NCBI GenBank assembly: GCA_003669585.1
Contig: QWOQ01000005.1
Location: forward strand, 1,024,502 to 1,088,501
Direction: 5' to 3'
Length of the DNA stretch: 64,000 nt
From: Planctomycetota bacterium
GTDB taxonomy: Bacteria > Planctomycetota > Planctomycetia > Pirellulales > UBA1268
Shown here: positions 16,892 to 26,207 of the stretch, piece after piece
Position numbering within the stretch: position 1 is the first letter of the stretch
Layout of the letters: the number at the start of each line of letters is the position of its first letter
Notes under the pieces: model-generated
What the model was told of the DNA's origin: nothing
Database searches by the model: none
The model's input: only the letters and a program-made list of their open reading frames with translations
Made by a program: the position numbers and the translations under genes

Positions 16892-17566
16892 ATGGAAATT
16901 ACAATTCGACATCAGCCCGCGTTTTCGCTTGCCGTAGTAAAACTCGGGAGCAACGAGGAAATTAAGGTAGAGCCTGGTGCGATGGTCAGTCATAGCGACG
17001 GGCTCGCTACCGAAACCAAGGCGCAAGGTGGTCTCTTCGGTGGACTCAAACGCATGGTAGCCGGAGAGAGTTTCTTTCAGAACACCTGGAAAGCTCCGCC
17101 GCAAGGCGGAGAGATCACGCTCGCGCCAACCATGCCAGGTGACATGATCACTCTGCGCATCAGCGGGAATGAATTTCTGCTGCGCAGCGGCGCCTACGTC
17201 GCGAGCGAAATGGGCGTTGCCATGGATGCTCGCTGGGGCGGTGCAAAAAGCTTCTTTGGTGGCGATGGTCTTGTGTTGCTGAAAATCAGTGGACAAGGTC
17301 AGACGCTTGCGTGCAGCTACGGGGCCATTGAGGAGCGGAATTTGACCGCGGGACAGTCTTATGTAGTGGACACCGGACACATCGTTGGTTTTGATTCAAC
17401 TGTGCAATTCGCAGTGCAAGGCTCAGGCACCTGGAAGTCCACCATTCTCGGCGGCGAAGGATTGGTCTGCCGTCTCACCGGACCAGGCCGCGTTTTAATA
17501 CAAAGCCGCTCGGAATCGGCTTTCCTGAGTTGGTTGCTGCCAAAGTTGCCGAGCAAGTCAAATTAA
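16892..17566 (+). CDS. AIM24-family (TIGR00266) protein
   Basis: A 224-residue protein of the AIM24/TIGR00266 family: MEITIRHQPAFSLAVVKL, VEPGAMVSHSDGL, the Gly-rich GGLFGGLKRMVAGESFF segment and AYVASEMGVAMDARWGG are all characteristic. The fold is a double-stranded beta-helix; the mitochondrial relative affects inner-membrane architecture, while the bacterial role is unknown. ATG 16892 is preferred over a TTG at 16835 because the family begins exactly there. No signal peptide is seen. It stands alone, with the next gene convergent, and is the first ordinary chromosomal gene after the island. Confidence 0.85.
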   Translation: MEITIRHQPAFSLAVVKLGSNEEIKVEPGAMVSHSDGLATETKAQGGLFGGLKRMVAGESFFQNTWKAPPQGGEITLAPTMPGDMITLRISGNEFLLRSGAYVASEMGVAMDARWGGAKSFFGGDGLVLLKISGQGQTLACSYGAIEERNLTAGQSYVVDTGHIVGFDSTVQFAVQGSGTWKSTILGGEGLVCRLTGPGRVLIQSRSESAFLSWLLPKLPSKSN

Positions 17567-17635
17567 CTTTTCAACACTTCCACTTTTCGCCAACTCTCTC
17601 CTACCGCCGACCACAGCGATGGAATCGTCGTCTCT

Positions 17636-19594
17636 TCACTGTGACTCGAACCATTTTTTCACGATGACCTCAGCGGTGGATGGATCATCAGCTTTTCGCT
17701 CAATTAAAGCCAGATGCTGAGCGCAGACCAATCTACGAATCATCCTCGACTGAGACACATCGGCACTGGGTTCAATGACACGCGGATGCACAACGAAACA
17801 ATCCCATTCCTGCCGACCAAAGCTCAACGACAAGTTCATGATCCATGAAATTGAATGCACTCGCTGTTCGTCGGTGTCAGTATCGGTGGTTGTTGGAATG
17901 GCGAGCACAACGAGATCTGGTTTCATCTGACGCACCATATTCTTTGCGTCGAGTTCGAGTTGAGCCAGTGTTTTTTTCTCGACGTGCCACGTTGTCACTT
18001 CTATTTTTGAACCGGGATATTGTTGATGCATGATTGATTCAATCATGGCTGCAATTGGTTCCATTGCGAGTACTTTGATCGGTACACCTGCCGCAATTTG
18101 CGATTTTGTTTTCATCAGTGCAGACGGTGGGGGAATCGCATCGAGAGAGATCGGTGAACCACTGATGGTGCGACAGAGTTCCTCTGCCATTCGCTTGTGT
18201 CCATCCATGTTGGGATGAATCTCATCACTCATTAAAAGCCGCCACGTCCATGGGGCTCTTTGTTTGAGCCGCTGCCCCACCGCAGACTGATCGCACACAG
18301 GAACCGCTTTGTTTACGCCAACATCGCGAATAATGTCGCAATATTCTGCAAGCCTGATGATGGGCCGAGAGTCGGTGTTCATCACAGCATTGGGAGTGCA
18401 GAGCACCACTAGACTGTTTTTAGCGTGGCAACGATCAATCAACTGTTCGAGGTTTGCACGAAACTGTTCCGGCGGCACGCGAGTCATGTCGTTTAATCCA
18501 AAACTGATTGTGACGAGTGTTGGACGGTGCAGAAGAACATCATTCTCGAGTCGCAACAGGCCTTCGGTTGTGGTGTGGCCGCTGATTCCGGCGTTTATCA
18601 CGCGAATCGATGCCTCTGGATGAACATGACGCAAAGCTAATTCCAACAACTCCGGATACGCTCGAAGCCCTCCCGTGTGATAGTAAACGCCAGTGACACT
18701 GTCGCCGAGACAGACAACAGTGATCGCCTTGTCCCACTGTTTTAAAACGGGCGCAGCACCAACAGCGTCTTTCGCATCGAACTGATCGAATACAAACTCG
18801 AATGCGTCAGTGGCATCTTTGTAGTTTGTCTCATGACCGCCATCTGGTTTGTGAACACCAAGGGCCGGCGTTCCCTGCGTTTTCAGCGCTGCCATAAGTC
18901 GCAGCGTGCTCTCCGGTGGAACGATTGTATCGTTGCCTCCCGTGGTCGCCGCCACGGGCATCGTCAAACGTTCGGGAAATAGTTCCGCTGATCGTTCGCG
19001 ATACATTTCTGGTTTGAGATCCTTTGTTCCACCGTACGACTCTGCGATTGCGTCGAGAAAGTTTGGGTACTCAATCAAGTTTGCAGTGCCATTCAAAGCA
19101 ACGATGCCGTCGACGCAGTCTGGGTGGCGTGCGGCAAAGAGAAGAGCCGCCGTTGCACCCATCGAACCACCTGAGACAACAACGCGGTGAATTCGAAATC
19201 GGCCATTCAATTCATCCATGATTTGAAGCATATCCGCCTCTGCTGCTGGCCCCATCCAAGAAGTTTTTGCACGGTAATCCGGAGAAATAAAAATCGTGTT
19301 TCGCCGCAGCGCGATGTCTCTGGCTGCCTGACATTCAGGCCGCTTCTCTGTGATAAATTGCCATCGGTCCGAACCGTGTCCATGCAAGGCAATCATCACA
19401 TCATGCGGAACATTCTCATCAAAGTTTTCTGGCAACAGGATGACGAATCGCTGTGGTGTGCCATCGAGCGTTGAAAGAAAACTGACATCCTCAGGGCTAC
19501 CAAACGCTTGAGACTTTTCTTCAGCAGCGATCTGTTGCGATATAGAACAAATCATGAGAATCAGAACGATTCGTAAAATAGTAGCTCTTCTCAT
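17636..19594 (-). CDS. Secreted multidomain esterase: alpha/beta hydrolase plus SGNH/GDSL hydrolase
   Basis: About 652 residues. A signal peptide is visible (MRRATILRIVLILMICSISQ, then QIAAEE), arguing for ATG 19594 over a GTG at 19603. Residues 30-270 are an alpha/beta hydrolase with the nucleophile elbow SGGSMGA, an acidic residue in GGNDTIVPPE, and histidine in DGGHET, resembling feruloyl/acetyl-xylan esterases. Residues 285-480 are a GDSL/SGNH esterase: block I CLGDSVTG, block III GLND, block V SDEIHPN. Residues 500-650 look like another flavodoxin-like region without clear SGNH blocks. Both catalytic sets seem intact, so the protein may remove two kinds of ester from one polysaccharide. 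It points toward the AIM24 gene, leaving 69 bp between them. Confidence 0.8.
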   Translation of the reverse strand: MRRATILRIVLILMICSISQQIAAEEKSQAFGSPEDVSFLSTLDGTPQRFVILLPENFDENVPHDVMIALHGHGSDRWQFITEKRPECQAARDIALRRNTIFISPDYRAKTSWMGPAAEADMLQIMDELNGRFRIHRVVVSGGSMGATAALLFAARHPDCVDGIVALNGTANLIEYPNFLDAIAESYGGTKDLKPEMYRERSAELFPERLTMPVAATTGGNDTIVPPESTLRLMAALKTQGTPALGVHKPDGGHETNYKDATDAFEFVFDQFDAKDAVGAAPVLKQWDKAITVVCLGDSVTGVYYHTGGLRAYPELLELALRHVHPEASIRVINAGISGHTTTEGLLRLENDVLLHRPTLVTISFGLNDMTRVPPEQFRANLEQLIDRCHAKNSLVVLCTPNAVMNTDSRPIIRLAEYCDIIRDVGVNKAVPVCDQSAVGQRLKQRAPWTWRLLMSDEIHPNMDGHKRMAEELCRTISGSPISLDAIPPPSALMKTKSQIAAGVPIKVLAMEPIAAMIESIMHQQYPGSKIEVTTWHVEKKTLAQLELDAKNMVRQMKPDLVVLAIPTTTDTDTDEQRVHSISWIMNLSLSFGRQEWDCFVVHPRVIEPSADVSQSRMIRRLVCAQHLALIERKADDPSTAEVIVKKWFESQ

Positions 19595-19717
19595 AGTGAC
19601 CACATTCTTTCAGAAACATCGAACCTGCGTTGTCATAGCCCTGAATGTTTTCAGCAGATTGTTTATCTCGTTGACCGCCTGGATAGAGCGTAATTTATTG
19701 ACAGCCTCATTGTGCAA

Positions 19718-20179
19718 TTATGTTTTTCCGTCCGCGGCTCGGCTCATTGTGCTTCGCGACGATCCAGGAAACATCGCTATCGCCATACAGAAAAAATAGG
19801 TCCCAAAGAAACCACAAAACATTCCAATTTTCCGTCCTGCATCGAAGGCATTGTTTGGCGGATTCGGCGGCATGTTGTGGAAATCAATGACCAGCGAGTC
19901 AATTATGAGTAAGGCAAAAATACCGATTCCAAAAGCTGCTATTTGAAAAGGTTGGATAGAGCGATGACAAAGATTGCGACGGATCATTTGGACGCCGATG
20001 AAAAACCGAACGATACAACCGGCGACTGGGAGCACGACACCAAGTATCTCGCTTGGCCAATGCTGATCTGGAAAAAGTTTCGTAACAAAAACTGGGATCG
20101 CCCACATGAAGACTGGAAGTACGCCATCCCATGTAGCCAATCGTCGCATCCAAATGAGCAATGGCCGAGTAGAGATCAT
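19718..20179 (-). CDS. Integral membrane protein, unknown function
   Basis: About 153 residues from ATG 20179 (the frame extends to 20278, but the extra residues look non-coding). Four hydrophobic segments are visible: around DGVLPVFMWAIPVFV, EILGVVLPVAGCIVRFFIG, AAFGIGIFALLIIDSLVI and GMFCGFFGTYFFCMAIAMF. No family was recognised. It sits between the sulfatase and the esterase genes on the same strand and may be co-transcribed with them. A small role in the envelope is possible but not shown. Confidence 0.55.
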   Translation of the reverse strand: MISTRPLLIWMRRLATWDGVLPVFMWAIPVFVTKLFPDQHWPSEILGVVLPVAGCIVRFFIGVQMIRRNLCHRSIQPFQIAAFGIGIFALLIIDSLVIDFHNMPPNPPNNAFDAGRKIGMFCGFFGTYFFCMAIAMFPGSSRSTMSRAADGKT

Positions 20180-20314
20180 CTGTTTACTGGGTGCTCTGTT
20201 TACTGGATGCTCGAGGATTGTTCTATCGTTGCTGCAAGGTTGCCCCACAATTGTGTAGCAAAAACAATCAATCGACATGTGACGGGCTTTGCCATCGGGA
20301 TGACAGAGTGAATT

Positions 20315-21721
20315 TTATTTTTCAAGCTTGCCCGCGGGTCGACAATGGTCCTGAATATCCTTTTGCTGTCGCAGAGCTTCGGCGAGCAGAACGCCGACCA
20401 TCTCTGGATGGCTTGCGGCCACGTCGAGCGATTCGGCAGGATCTGTAACAAGATTGAAGAGCATCGGTCTTTTGGTTTCATCGGTTTTGTTCGGGTCTGA
20501 CAAAAAGAGTTTCCAGTCCCCCTGACGAAACGCCCCGAGTTCACCGCTCTGAGTGAAATAGAGATGAGCTGTGCGAACTGGTGGAGCATCTTCTTGAAAC
20601 ATCAACGAAGATATGTCCTTGCCATCGATCTCGCGGTCAGCCGACAGCGTGGTGCCGACGAGCCTGGCGAACGTGGGCAGAAGGTCGATATTACCGGCGA
20701 TCTGGTTGGAGATGGTGCCGGCAGGAATGCGGTTGGGCCATCTCATGATACACGGCTCGCGTACGCCACCCTCGAAAATACTTCCTTTTTTTCCTCGCCA
20801 CGGTGCCGACGAACCGACATCGGCACCATTGTCACTGGTGAAAATCACAAGCGTTTGTGAGTCAATTGCAAGGTCTCTCAAAGTGCGCATGATCTGACCG
20901 ACCGACCAGTCAAGTTCCTCAATCGCATCACCCAAAATTCCATTTTTGCTCTTCCCACGAAACTCATCAGACACAGCCAGCGGCCTGTGTACCATCGTAT
21001 GTGGCAGATAGAGAAAGAAGGGCCGCTCTTTATTTGCAGTGATGAACTCGATGGCTTCCTGCGTGTATCGCTTTGTCAGCATCGATTGATCGGCAGGATA
21101 TTCTACAACATCTTCGCCTCGCATCAGCGGCACCGTATCTCTGATACCTCCTTGACGGGCCTTGGCTTCGGTCATGCCTTCACGAAACAAACAATCTTGG
21201 GAAAAGTGTGCATGAAGGGGATCGATGGCCATGTCATTGCTGTAGGGAATGCCAAAATAAACGTCGAATCCATGCTTTGTTGGGAGAAATGGTGAGCGAT
21301 GCCCAAGATGCCATTTTCCGATGCAGGCGGTGGCATAGCCCTGTGGCTGCACAACTTCGGCCAGCGTGATCTCGTCTGCATGCAGACCGATTGTGTTACC
21401 AGGAAAAAGAACCCCGGGAATAGAAACGCGAGTGTTGTAGCAACCGGTCAGCAGACACGCCCTAGACATAGAACAGACCGGGGCCGCATAAAAGCTCGTA
21501 AATTTTCTTCCTTCGGCAGCCATCAAATCAAGATGCGGGGTTTTCTGTTTGGTCGCCCCAAACGGTCCAATGTCACCGTAGCCAAGATCATCGATAAAGA
21601 TCAGCACAATATTTGGAGGAGTTGATCGATCCTCGACGACCTTGCTCAATGGCTCAGCAGCACGAAGCGTTACGGTCATCGAAAACAACAACGCGATGAA
21701 ACCGATGCGTGTTCTTTTCAT
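20315..21721 (-). CDS. Secreted sulfatase (arylsulfatase A family)
   Basis: 468 residues from ATG 21721, which has a GAGGAG site 10 bases upstream and opens a signal peptide (MKRTRIGFIALLFSMTVTLR, then AAEP). The metal site NIVLIFIDDLGYGDIG and the second metal-binding region IFTSDNGADVGSSAPWRGKKG are intact. The formylglycine motif is CSMSR, with Met in place of the usual Pro of CxPxR. It should remove sulfate esters from sulfated polysaccharides in the periplasm after maturation by a formylglycine-generating enzyme, which is not encoded in this window. It is one of the clearest planctomycete-type genes here. A 61-codon frame lies 60 bp upstream. Confidence 0.92.
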   Translation of the reverse strand: MKRTRIGFIALLFSMTVTLRAAEPLSKVVEDRSTPPNIVLIFIDDLGYGDIGPFGATKQKTPHLDLMAAEGRKFTSFYAAPVCSMSRACLLTGCYNTRVSIPGVLFPGNTIGLHADEITLAEVVQPQGYATACIGKWHLGHRSPFLPTKHGFDVYFGIPYSNDMAIDPLHAHFSQDCLFREGMTEAKARQGGIRDTVPLMRGEDVVEYPADQSMLTKRYTQEAIEFITANKERPFFLYLPHTMVHRPLAVSDEFRGKSKNGILGDAIEELDWSVGQIMRTLRDLAIDSQTLVIFTSDNGADVGSSAPWRGKKGSIFEGGVREPCIMRWPNRIPAGTISNQIAGNIDLLPTFARLVGTTLSADREIDGKDISSLMFQEDAPPVRTAHLYFTQSGELGAFRQGDWKLFLSDPNKTDETKRPMLFNLVTDPAESLDVAASHPEMVGVLLAEALRQQKDIQDHCRPAGKLEK

Positions 21722-21780
21722 AGTCAACGGCTCCTCTTGAAACGAATCTTTTTTTGAGATGTATCCAAAACCCAACCGGC

Positions 21781-21966
21781 TCATTCTTCTGGTGGTCTGC
21801 GTTTGCGCCGCTTCTCTCGCCTGGCTTCTGCTTGATCAATGCCAGATTGAGCAACCCGACACATGGCAGCGTGTGCCTCCTGCTGCGTCGCAATCCCCAT
21901 CTCGATCAAGAGCGTAAGCCATCCTGCTTCGTAATCGTGCAGCCTATTTTTTTTCGGATTTTTCAT
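21781..21966 (-). CDS. Small basic hypothetical protein upstream of the sulfatase
   Basis: 61 residues starting MKNPKKNRLHDYEAGWLTLLIE and ending in a Glu/Arg/Lys-rich tail (EARREKRRKRRPPEE). There is no signal peptide and no recognised family. It ends 60 bp before the sulfatase start on the same strand, so it could be its leader gene. No good ribosome site is visible. It may be a chance frame; the compact helix-turn-helix-like amphipathic centre is the only argument for it. Confidence 0.35.
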   Translation of the reverse strand: MKNPKKNRLHDYEAGWLTLLIEMGIATQQEAHAAMCRVAQSGIDQAEARREKRRKRRPPEE

Positions 21967-22176
21967 AGTGTTTTTTCGTTACAAAACGGATTCGCGCGGT
22001 ACAAATTACAACTGCAGAATCATTTCTTGAGCCATAAGTCTACCGTTACGAGTATGGCAACAAAAACAGCAAAGAAGTCCTGAAAGTGTGCTTCTGTCAC
22101 TTTTGGGATAGTTTTTGATTTTGCCCTCGGGTTTGATACAAGCACGAACCATCATGTCTCTCTCACTGGAGTCACA

Positions 22177-22995
22177 ATGTCCAAGCGTCCCACTGTTTTT
22201 CTCGGCGAGATGACCAACCCCGAAGTCGTATCATTTTTGGAAAAACATCAGACCGTCATTATTCCCGTTGGAGCCGTAGAGCAACACGGCCCGCACTCGC
22301 CACTGCTCACCGATGTGATCATTCCAACCGAAATCGCCAAGCGTATCGCAACTCGTGCTGGTGCACTGGTGGCGCCGGCGGTTCCTTACACGCTCTCGTA
22401 TCCTCACACCGGATTCGTCAGCGTCGCGCAGCTGCGCATTCCTACCTTCATGGCAGTGATCGAAGATCTTTGTCGCACCTTTTCCGAAATGGGAATGCGC
22501 CGAATCATCTTTTTAAATGGCCACTACGACAACACTTTCGCAATTGCCTATGCCTGTGCGAACGTCGCCAAGGAACTCCCTGAAGGCTGCCGCTGCTTTC
22601 CTGTGAATTACTGGGATGGTCTTTCCGCTGTTCAACGCGATCAATGGAGTGGACTCAAAAAAGGCTTGCATGCTCACACCGCCGAAGTAAGCGTGCTACT
22701 TGCAATTGATCCCGGGCTTGTTGACATCGAAAAACTCAACTGCGAGGAGCCACCGTTTCCTGAGTATCAAATCGAAAACATCGGCGCGGTGCATACGGCA
22801 TTCTTTTTTTCAAATCCCGGTTCTGTACACTGGGCAACCGCAAGCGGTACCTGGGGCGAAAGCCGGGATAGTACTGCGGAAAAAGGAGAGGAATATCTTC
22901 GTTTGTGCTGCGATGCGACACTTCTTGTGCTCGATGAAATTGAGCGCACATTCAAAGCGATGCCTCCACGACCAGCCGACGTTCGATCACGATGA
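22177..22995 (+). CDS. Creatininase-family amidohydrolase
   Basis: 272 residues of the creatinine amidohydrolase/FAPy deformylase family: IIPVGAVEQHGPHSPLLTDV near residues 28-47 and NGHYDNTF near 112 supply the expected metal ligands (Glu, His, Asp, His). The third motif reads HAHTAEVS in place of the usual HAGxxETS, still with His and Glu. Members cleave cyclic or formyl amides; the substrate here is unknown. Its TGA overlaps an upstream ATG of the next frame, and the isochorismatase-ThuA gene begins 26 bases later, so the two are likely one operon. A related nitrogen-salvage role for the pair is inference. Confidence 0.88.
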   Translation: MSKRPTVFLGEMTNPEVVSFLEKHQTVIIPVGAVEQHGPHSPLLTDVIIPTEIAKRIATRAGALVAPAVPYTLSYPHTGFVSVAQLRIPTFMAVIEDLCRTFSEMGMRRIIFLNGHYDNTFAIAYACANVAKELPEGCRCFPVNYWDGLSAVQRDQWSGLKKGLHAHTAEVSVLLAIDPGLVDIEKLNCEEPPFPEYQIENIGAVHTAFFFSNPGSVHWATASGTWGESRDSTAEKGEEYLRLCCDATLLVLDEIERTFKAMPPRPADVRSR

Positions 22996-23021
22996 CATTT
23001 TTCCTTCGAGGAACGCTTCTC

Positions 23022-25136
23022 ATGGAACGAACACTTCTTGGGTGTCTCTTTTGTGTCGCTACAGTTCTCCCATTGGTTGGTTCGACGGTGCATGCAGTCC
23101 CACTCGAACTTCTTCTTCGTCAACAGACTCTGATCTCGCCTGACAGTGTCTCGTACCACCGTCTTGAAACGAAAGAAACATGGCTGCCTGCTGAAACCGC
23201 TGTCATTCTCTGCGACGCGTGGGATCAGCATCATTGTAAAAACGCTGTCGACCGGCTTACAGAATTTGCACCGCGTCTTTCAGCGTTTGTCGATGCAATG
23301 CGAAATATGGGCGTGACCATTATTCATTCCCCAAGCGATTGCATGCCGGCCTACGCACACCATCCCGCACGCGTTCGCACGTTGGCAGTTCCATCCACCA
23401 CAAATCCCCCGGAATCGGCGCAGCACTGGTGCTCGATGATTGATTCGGAAGCAGACGCCATCTACCCGATCGATCAGTCGCTTGGGGGTGAGGATGATCT
23501 CCCGCAGGAACATGCCATATGGTCGAAACAACTTTTATCACTTGGCAGAAATCCACAGATGCCTTGGAAGATGCAATCTTCCAAGATCCTCATCGACGAC
23601 TCACAAGACTTTATCAGCGACCGGGGTGATGAAGTCTGGCGAGTGCTCGAATCGAAACAGATAAAGAATGTCGTACTCGTTGGAGTTCATCTCAACATGT
23701 GTGTTTTGGGCAGACCTTTTGGGCTTCGTCGCATGGTGATGCAGGGCCGTCGGGTGGTGCTTGTTCGTGATCTGACCGACACCATGTACGACCCGAAGCA
23801 GTGGCCCTGGATCAATCATTTTACAGGTACCGATCGAATGATCGATTACGTTGAGCAGTATGTCTGCCCCACAATCTCCAGCAATCAAATTCTCGGTGAC
23901 TCCCCGTTTCGTTTTGCAAATGACACGCGGCCTACGCTGGCAATTGTGATCGCCGAAGAGGAATATGGATCGCATCGCACACTCCCCGCAATGGCCAATC
24001 GCCATCTTGGAAATGACTTCCGAATCGTGGTGATCCACGCAGACAGCAAAGACCCAAACACCATTCCCGGTCTTGAGGCAATCAACGATGCCGATCTCCT
24101 TCTTGTCAGCGCAAGACGGCGAGGCCTCCCAAAACATCAGATGGACTTACTCCGCACTTTTGTGGCTGCGGGCAAGCCCGTGGTTGGAATTCGCACTGCG
24201 AGCCATGCTTGGGAACCAAAAACAGTGCTTGTTGATCGCGAGAGTTGGCCTGAATTTGATCGGGACGTTTTTGGAATCAAATATTCAAACCACTTTGAAA
24301 ACAATTTGCATGCCTCTGTCACCATTGCGAAATCGACGCATCCGATTCTCAACAGCATCGGCGAGTTTTCGTTTATGCAAACCGGTTCGCTCTATAAGAT
24401 TGCACCGGTATCCAACAACACAACTGTGCTGATCACTGGTTCTATTCCGAATGAACCCGCCCAACCGATTGCAACAACATTTTTGCGGCCCGATGGAGGA
24501 CGCTCCTTTTACACCGCGATCGGACACGAAAAAGACCTGGCACTCCCTCAAGTCACCTCGCTTGTTGTCAATGCAATCTACTGGGCTGCTGGCCTCGCGC
24601 CGCCAGCTTCGCTCGACACGCGAGATCCATCTGACCCAACGCTTCGCTGGGTGAGCATTCGACGAATCTGTGATGCACAATTATCTCTGAACGCGTCGCA
24701 CACAGAGCGAACCGATCCACTCTGGTGCCGGGCAGTTCTCGTACCAGGTGCCATCAGTGCTGCTGAAGGAATCCGCTTGAGGTTATCTTCAACTGCTGAA
24801 ACTCCTGCCGCAAAAGATCTCGATGCTTGGCTCGATGGCAAGGCTGTCCCTGTTCAAACCAGCACCGATGGCCAGTCATTGGAATTTTTCTCCGGTCCTG
24901 AAACATTGGAGATCGGACGACCGTGTCTCGTTGTGATTGCTCTCAAAAGTGTTTCGGCAAAGAACGCTTGGCTCAGTGGCACGGTGCAGGCAACACGATC
25001 CCGTAAGGCGTCAGTCGATTCCGCAACGGAACTGAATCGCTGGCAGATCTATGCAGGAAACAATCCCGGCTCAAACTCCATGCCGCTACCTGCACAGTTT
25101 GGCGGATCAGCCGATGCCGTCACCGTGCTTAAGTAA
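23022..25136 (+). CDS. Secreted fusion of an isochorismatase-like hydrolase and a ThuA-like domain
   Basis: About 704 residues with a signal peptide (MERTLLGCLFCVATVLPLVG, then STVHA); ATG 23022 has a GAGG site and is preferred over ATG 22992, which overlaps the creatininase stop. Residues 45-290 are an isochorismatase-like cysteine hydrolase: VILCDAWDQHHC with the first Asp, and GVHLNMCVLGRPFGLRRM with the nucleophile Cys. Residues 300-525 are ThuA-like (trehalose-utilisation, class I glutamine-amidotransferase fold): LAIVIAEEEYGSH, ADLLLVSARRRGLP, GIRTASHAWEP and TAIGHEKD. The C-terminal 170 residues form a beta-rich accessory region. Both domains are frequent in planctomycetes; their fusion is less common. 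Substrates are unknown. Confidence 0.85.
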   Translation: MERTLLGCLFCVATVLPLVGSTVHAVPLELLLRQQTLISPDSVSYHRLETKETWLPAETAVILCDAWDQHHCKNAVDRLTEFAPRLSAFVDAMRNMGVTIIHSPSDCMPAYAHHPARVRTLAVPSTTNPPESAQHWCSMIDSEADAIYPIDQSLGGEDDLPQEHAIWSKQLLSLGRNPQMPWKMQSSKILIDDSQDFISDRGDEVWRVLESKQIKNVVLVGVHLNMCVLGRPFGLRRMVMQGRRVVLVRDLTDTMYDPKQWPWINHFTGTDRMIDYVEQYVCPTISSNQILGDSPFRFANDTRPTLAIVIAEEEYGSHRTLPAMANRHLGNDFRIVVIHADSKDPNTIPGLEAINDADLLLVSARRRGLPKHQMDLLRTFVAAGKPVVGIRTASHAWEPKTVLVDRESWPEFDRDVFGIKYSNHFENNLHASVTIAKSTHPILNSIGEFSFMQTGSLYKIAPVSNNTTVLITGSIPNEPAQPIATTFLRPDGGRSFYTAIGHEKDLALPQVTSLVVNAIYWAAGLAPPASLDTRDPSDPTLRWVSIRRICDAQLSLNASHTERTDPLWCRAVLVPGAISAAEGIRLRLSSTAETPAAKDLDAWLDGKAVPVQTSTDGQSLEFFSGPETLEIGRPCLVVIALKSVSAKNAWLSGTVQATRSRKASVDSATELNRWQIYAGNNPGSNSMPLPAQFGGSADAVTVLK

Positions 25137-25215
25137 TCCGAAGTTCGTTGACCTGAAATGTCATCGCGTGCCAAACGTTTTTCTGGGTCGTGTGGCAATC
25201 AAGTCGCAGGCGTTG

Positions 25216-25986
25216 CTACTTTTTTAACGTTGAATCAAGCATCTTGACGCGAACGTTTCGGTATCGAACAAACTGTTTTGTGAAATCGCCACCGCCGTGT
25301 ACCTGCAGTCCGATACGACCTACATCGGCCAGACGCTTTTCGGTATCGGTGTATTCCATAAATTTCTTTCCGCGAATGAACGTGGTGACTGTTGGAGGAT
25401 TTCCGACGATCCGAGCGCCGATTTCATTCCATTCATCGGGATTCCAAAACGCCTTCCACTCTTCGGGCTTGACTGGCAGCGGCACCGGAGCATTGTCCAC
25501 TTTAATCTTGTCAACTGTTTCCAAAAAACTGAAATTTCGCAAATGGGGATTGCCTCCAAGGCCTTCGCCATAAATTCCCATCAGGTTTCCGTTGGCGTGA
25601 TAATCGATCATCGCCTGATAGCAGCGGCCATCCTCGGTCGACCTCAAAAACAGTCCGCTATCGGGTCCGAAATCATTTTTCATTTCCAGCCGCACTTCAA
25701 AGTTTCCATATTCTTTATTGGAAAGAATGATTCCTCCGTTCCCCGGAAAATCCTGACTCCCCTCGATCGCTCCATCCTTGACCACCCACTTTCCACCACT
25801 TTTTTTCCCACTTGTTGCACTGTGACCACTTTCAGCAGAGACATGCCAGCCTTCGAGATTTTTCCCACCAAAAATTGTTTCAAATCCGTCGGCATCGAGT
25901 GCCAGTACGGGCATCGTCATCAGAAACAAAATTGCCGCAGCACTCAAAAACTGAATCATTTTCGCGAGAGGACACTGTCGTGACAT
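25216..25986 (-). CDS. DUF1080 / 3-keto-disaccharide hydrolase-family protein
   Basis: 256 residues from ATG 25986, with a GGAG site 9 bases upstream; the frame continues to 26271 but that part is non-coding. A signal peptide (MIQFLSAAAILFLMTMPVLA) is followed by DGFETIFGGKNLEGWHV, GAIEGSQDFPGNGGIILSNK, NFEVRLEMKNDFGPDSGLFL, YQAMIDYHANGNLMGIYGEG and GRIGLQVHGGGD, all diagnostic of DUF1080, a concanavalin-like fold. Some members hydrolyse 3-keto-glycosides. It is probably a periplasmic glycan-degrading enzyme. It is convergent with the isochorismatase-ThuA gene and divergent from the amidohydrolase gene. Confidence 0.92.
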   Translation of the reverse strand: MSRQCPLAKMIQFLSAAAILFLMTMPVLALDADGFETIFGGKNLEGWHVSAESGHSATSGKKSGGKWVVKDGAIEGSQDFPGNGGIILSNKEYGNFEVRLEMKNDFGPDSGLFLRSTEDGRCYQAMIDYHANGNLMGIYGEGLGGNPHLRNFSFLETVDKIKVDNAPVPLPVKPEEWKAFWNPDEWNEIGARIVGNPPTVTTFIRGKKFMEYTDTEKRLADVGRIGLQVHGGGDFTKQFVRYRNVRVKMLDSTLKK

Positions 25987-26207
25987 TGTTGGTTCTCCAC
26001 AATCAAAATTTAGGGATCCAAGAAAAGGGTTGGGCATGCGTACGTCCGCAAAAACCATATTCACCGGCACCATCGGCTGTGGAGTCTGACCTCTCAACGT
26101 TCTTAAAGCCAGTGGCACGCTGTCCGAAGCTCTGATAAAAAGCCCTGATACGCTTTGGGCAAGATCGTGCCGATGCCAACACTCACGCCTTTTTTTATAG
26201 AACAAGT

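Noticed and set aside
25297..25983. Long plus-strand frame opposite DUF1080
   Set aside because: Antisense shadow of a well-supported DUF1080 gene; its translation lacks any recognisable motif.
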